From CAZSDP01 sp964605665 (GTDB lineage: Bacteria; Planctomycetota; UBA8108; UBA1146), in the NCBI GenBank assembly GCA_964605665.1, contig CAZSDP010000014.1:50105-114104 (forward strand): 64,000 bases of DNA, given 5' to 3'. The position numbers and the translations under genes were made by a program. The notes below the pieces were generated by a model. It made no database searches, had not been told where the DNA came from, and was given only the letters and a program-made list of their open reading frames with translations. Within the stretch, counting starts at the first letter, position 1. Every line of letters starts with the position of its first letter. This document shows positions 62,373 through 64,000 of the stretch, one piece after another.

Positions 62373-62927
62373 GGCTGACCCTTTCTGGAAAACAAAATCG
62401 GACTCTTCGAAAGCTGGGGGACACTCTCGGGCGTACTCAATGCTTGGGGTGCCATTGGCCTACCGCGCAATTCGCCCCAATCCGGAGAAACTCGTAAACT
62501 CTGTGACCGCCCCCCCCTCAACAATTGTTGTGTGGGCTCTATCGGGTTGGACCGTCACTGTGAAGGAGCGGGAGAGACTGTCGGTTCCACTGAGGAACCG
62601 ACTGGAAATTCGTGCGTCGAATCCTGAGAAACCGGAACCGGTAAACGTGTCGTCCGGCAAACTCCGAAGCACCGGCTAAAACGGCACAATCCGACAAAAT
62701 CGACGGATCTCGCTTCCCACGAATCCACGTCTCCCATTGGGACCCGAGATCATAACGGAACCGCCGGCGCACCGAAAGCGAACCCAACCGTCGCGAACCC
62801 TTTACTGCTGGAGGTTTACGACTTTGTAGGGAGGTGCTACGGTCCCGCTACCTTGAGCAGAACCGATTTGCTCAGATGGAAGAGGAAGTTCTCGTCTGCC
62901 CCGACAACCTTGATGGCGAGGCCAGCG
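62373..62927. promoter_or_regulatory. 555-bp divergent region with palindrome and hairpin
   Basis: It carries the promoters of the acyl-CoA operon (minus) and the ABC transporter (plus). A perfect 12-bp palindrome CAACAATTGTTG lies at 62519-62530, about 150 bases upstream of the hydroxyacyl-CoA dehydrogenase start, a plausible operator. A perfect 9-bp stem GTCGGTTCC/GGAACCGAC (62580-62588 and 62594-62602, 5-base loop) follows without a T run, so it is not a standard terminator. No gene is supported; the open frames lack motifs. Confidence 0.4.
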
Positions 62928-63920
62928 ATGATCGAAGTGAAAAATCTACAAAAGACGTTTTGGGTGCACAAAAAGGCCCCAGGACTTCGCGCTTCGATCA
63001 GGTCTCTGTTTCGCCGCGAGAAAACCGCCAAAGAAGCGATCAAAGGCGCGAGTTTTCAGGTTGAAGAAGGAGAGATCGTCGGCCTGATCGGCGCCAACGG
63101 AGCAGGCAAGACCACATTGGTCAAAATGCTCGCAGGGATCATCCACCCAACCGCAGGAGAAGCTCGCGTTCTCGGACACGTCCCGTGGCATCGCTCGAAC
63201 GAACTGCGCCGCCAGATCGCCTTGATCATGGGCCAAAAGGCGCAACTCTGGTGGGACTTACCTGCGGCGGATTGCTTCTTACTGCTCCGGGAGATCTACC
63301 AGATCCCCATCGACGAGTATCACGAAAATCTCGAACGACTCGCCTCGATGCTCAACGTCGAGTCGGAACTCAACATTCAAGTGCGACGCCTCTCCCTCGG
63401 AGAGCGGATGAAAATGGAACTCATCGCGGCACTGCTTCACTCACCTCGAGTCGTCTTCCTCGACGAACCGACGATCGGGCTCGACTTGACTGCCCAAAAA
63501 GCAGTTCGCGACTTCCTCCTCGAATACCGCAGTAAATACTCACCAGCGATGATCCTCACCAGTCACTACATGGAGGACATCGAGCGCCTCTGCGAGCGCA
63601 TCATCATCATTCGAGAAGGGGAATTGGTCTACGACGGATCCCTTGCTCGAGTCGTCGACCAATACGCCACCCATAAGTTGGTGACGGCACATCTCCACCG
63701 AGCAGATGCCGAAGTGCCGATTTGCGGAGAATTGACCAACGTCGGTGAAGTGGTTCACTCCAAAGATGCAACCATCAAAGTCCGGGTCACTCGCGACCAT
63801 GTCGCAAAGGCTGCACAAATTCTTCTCGACCACTATGAAGTGGCGGACATCACTATCGAAGAAGCAGAAATTGGCGAGATCATCGAGCAGATCATTACGA
63901 CCCAGGAAAAAGCGTCGTGA
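62928..63920 (+). CDS. ABC-2 type transporter ATP-binding protein
   Basis: A 330-residue ABC ATPase of the NatA/ABC-2 export type. Walker A GLIGANGAGKTTLVKMLAGI; Q-loop ALIMGQKAQLWWDLPA; signature RRLSLGERMKMELIAALLHS (LSLGE); Walker B PRVVFLDEPTIGLDLTAQKA; H-loop ILTSHYMEDIERLCERIIII. A C-terminal extension of about 90 residues (ELTNVGEVVHSKDATIKVRV) has the ACT-like fold seen in this subfamily. It powers export or membrane processing; the substrate is unknown. I chose ATG 62928 with GAGG 6 bases upstream; ATG 62913 and a GTG-type start at 62853 are alternatives. The stop overlaps the permease GTG by 4 bases. Confidence 0.94.
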   Translation: MIEVKNLQKTFWVHKKAPGLRASIRSLFRREKTAKEAIKGASFQVEEGEIVGLIGANGAGKTTLVKMLAGIIHPTAGEARVLGHVPWHRSNELRRQIALIMGQKAQLWWDLPAADCFLLLREIYQIPIDEYHENLERLASMLNVESELNIQVRRLSLGERMKMELIAALLHSPRVVFLDEPTIGLDLTAQKAVRDFLLEYRSKYSPAMILTSHYMEDIERLCERIIIIREGELVYDGSLARVVDQYATHKLVTAHLHRADAEVPICGELTNVGEVVHSKDATIKVRVTRDHVAKAAQILLDHYEVADITIEEAEIGEIIEQIITTQEKAS

Positions 63921-64000
63921 ATTCAGCGTTGTTTTGGCATCTGATCAGCCTCGAATCTCGCAAGCTGATGAGCTACCGAGGTGACTTTTGGTTGACTGCC
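63917..64000 (+). CDS. ABC-2 type permease, N-terminal fragment
   Basis: Only 28 codons lie in the window. The GTG start at 63917 overlaps the ATPase stop (GTGA), a standard coupling between ABC subunits. The visible sequence (LISLESRKLMSYRGDFWLTA) resembles the amphipathic start before the first transmembrane helix of ABC-2 permeases of the DUF990/ABC2_membrane_6 type. It is expected to continue on the plus strand past the window end. Confidence 0.75.
   Translation, partial: MNSALFWHLISLESRKLMSYRGDFWLTA

Overview
This window reads as a chromosomal segment of a planctomycete (phylum Planctomycetota). The strongest sign is the adjacent pair of a haem-c/DUF1549/DUF1553 protein (33493-37311) and a Tat-exported DUF1501 protein (37325-38782), a combination typical of that phylum. 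Large multidomain kinase/sigma-54 regulators and a moderately high GC content fit too. Phylum-level assignment is inference; nothing here fixes a genus. No rRNA, tRNA, CRISPR array, insertion sequence or prophage was found.

Layout. 1-5 kb: the 5' part of miaB, a gene-poor 1.2 kb, a TPR protein, an AarF/UbiB-like kinase and a phasin-like coiled-coil protein. 5-10 kb: a PLP aminotransferase, a membrane-anchored HExxH peptidase, then a two-gene operon of a divergent bacterial actin and a coiled-coil partner. 10-15 kb: a lipoprotein, an NFACT/RqcH-type protein, ndk and a GAF-sigma54 activator. 15-21 kb: one 1980-residue protein joining a kinase-like domain, an ATPase, TPRs, GAF, a sigma-54 AAA+ domain and a Fis-type HTH. 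21-26 kb: a minisatellite region, a secreted protein and the primary sigma factor gene, which carries two in-frame 18-bp minisatellites. 26-33 kb: a methyltransferase, hutH, ETF-quinone oxidoreductase and a Lon-like protease. 33-39 kb: the planctomycete cytochrome/DUF1501 pair. 39-45 kb: aspartokinase, a LeuA-like synthase and pyruvate phosphate dikinase. 45-52 kb: a minus-strand run of YgfZ, an isopropylmalate/isocitrate-type dehydrogenase, a thiolase, enoyl-CoA hydratase and a parvulin-cyclophilin fusion. 52-57 kb: a DMT transporter, an MsrB-pseudoMsrA fusion, rsmG, a secretin-N-like lipoprotein broken by an assembly gap, and a small membrane protein. 57-62.4 kb: a tight acyl-CoA operon (thiolase, two acyl-CoA dehydrogenases, a MeaB-type GTPase, 3-hydroxyacyl-CoA dehydrogenase). 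62.9-64 kb: an ABC-2 ATPase and the start of its permease.

How the genes work together. Two acyl-CoA dehydrogenases, enoyl-CoA hydratase, 3-hydroxyacyl-CoA dehydrogenase and two thiolases cover short-chain or branched-chain beta-oxidation. ETF-QO would pass their electrons to the quinone pool. HutH and the MeaB GTPase point to amino-acid catabolism through propionyl/methylmalonyl-CoA, but no mutase is in the window.

Four runs of exactly 100 N are scaffold gaps. Three sit inside tandem repeats. The fourth separates two identical 55-bp contig ends and splits one gene artificially.

The items most worth following up are the actin/coiled-coil operon, the 1980-residue regulator, the variable-repeat linker of the primary sigma factor, the pseudo-MsrA fusion, the double-PPIase fusion and an acyl-CoA dehydrogenase without a visible catalytic glutamate.
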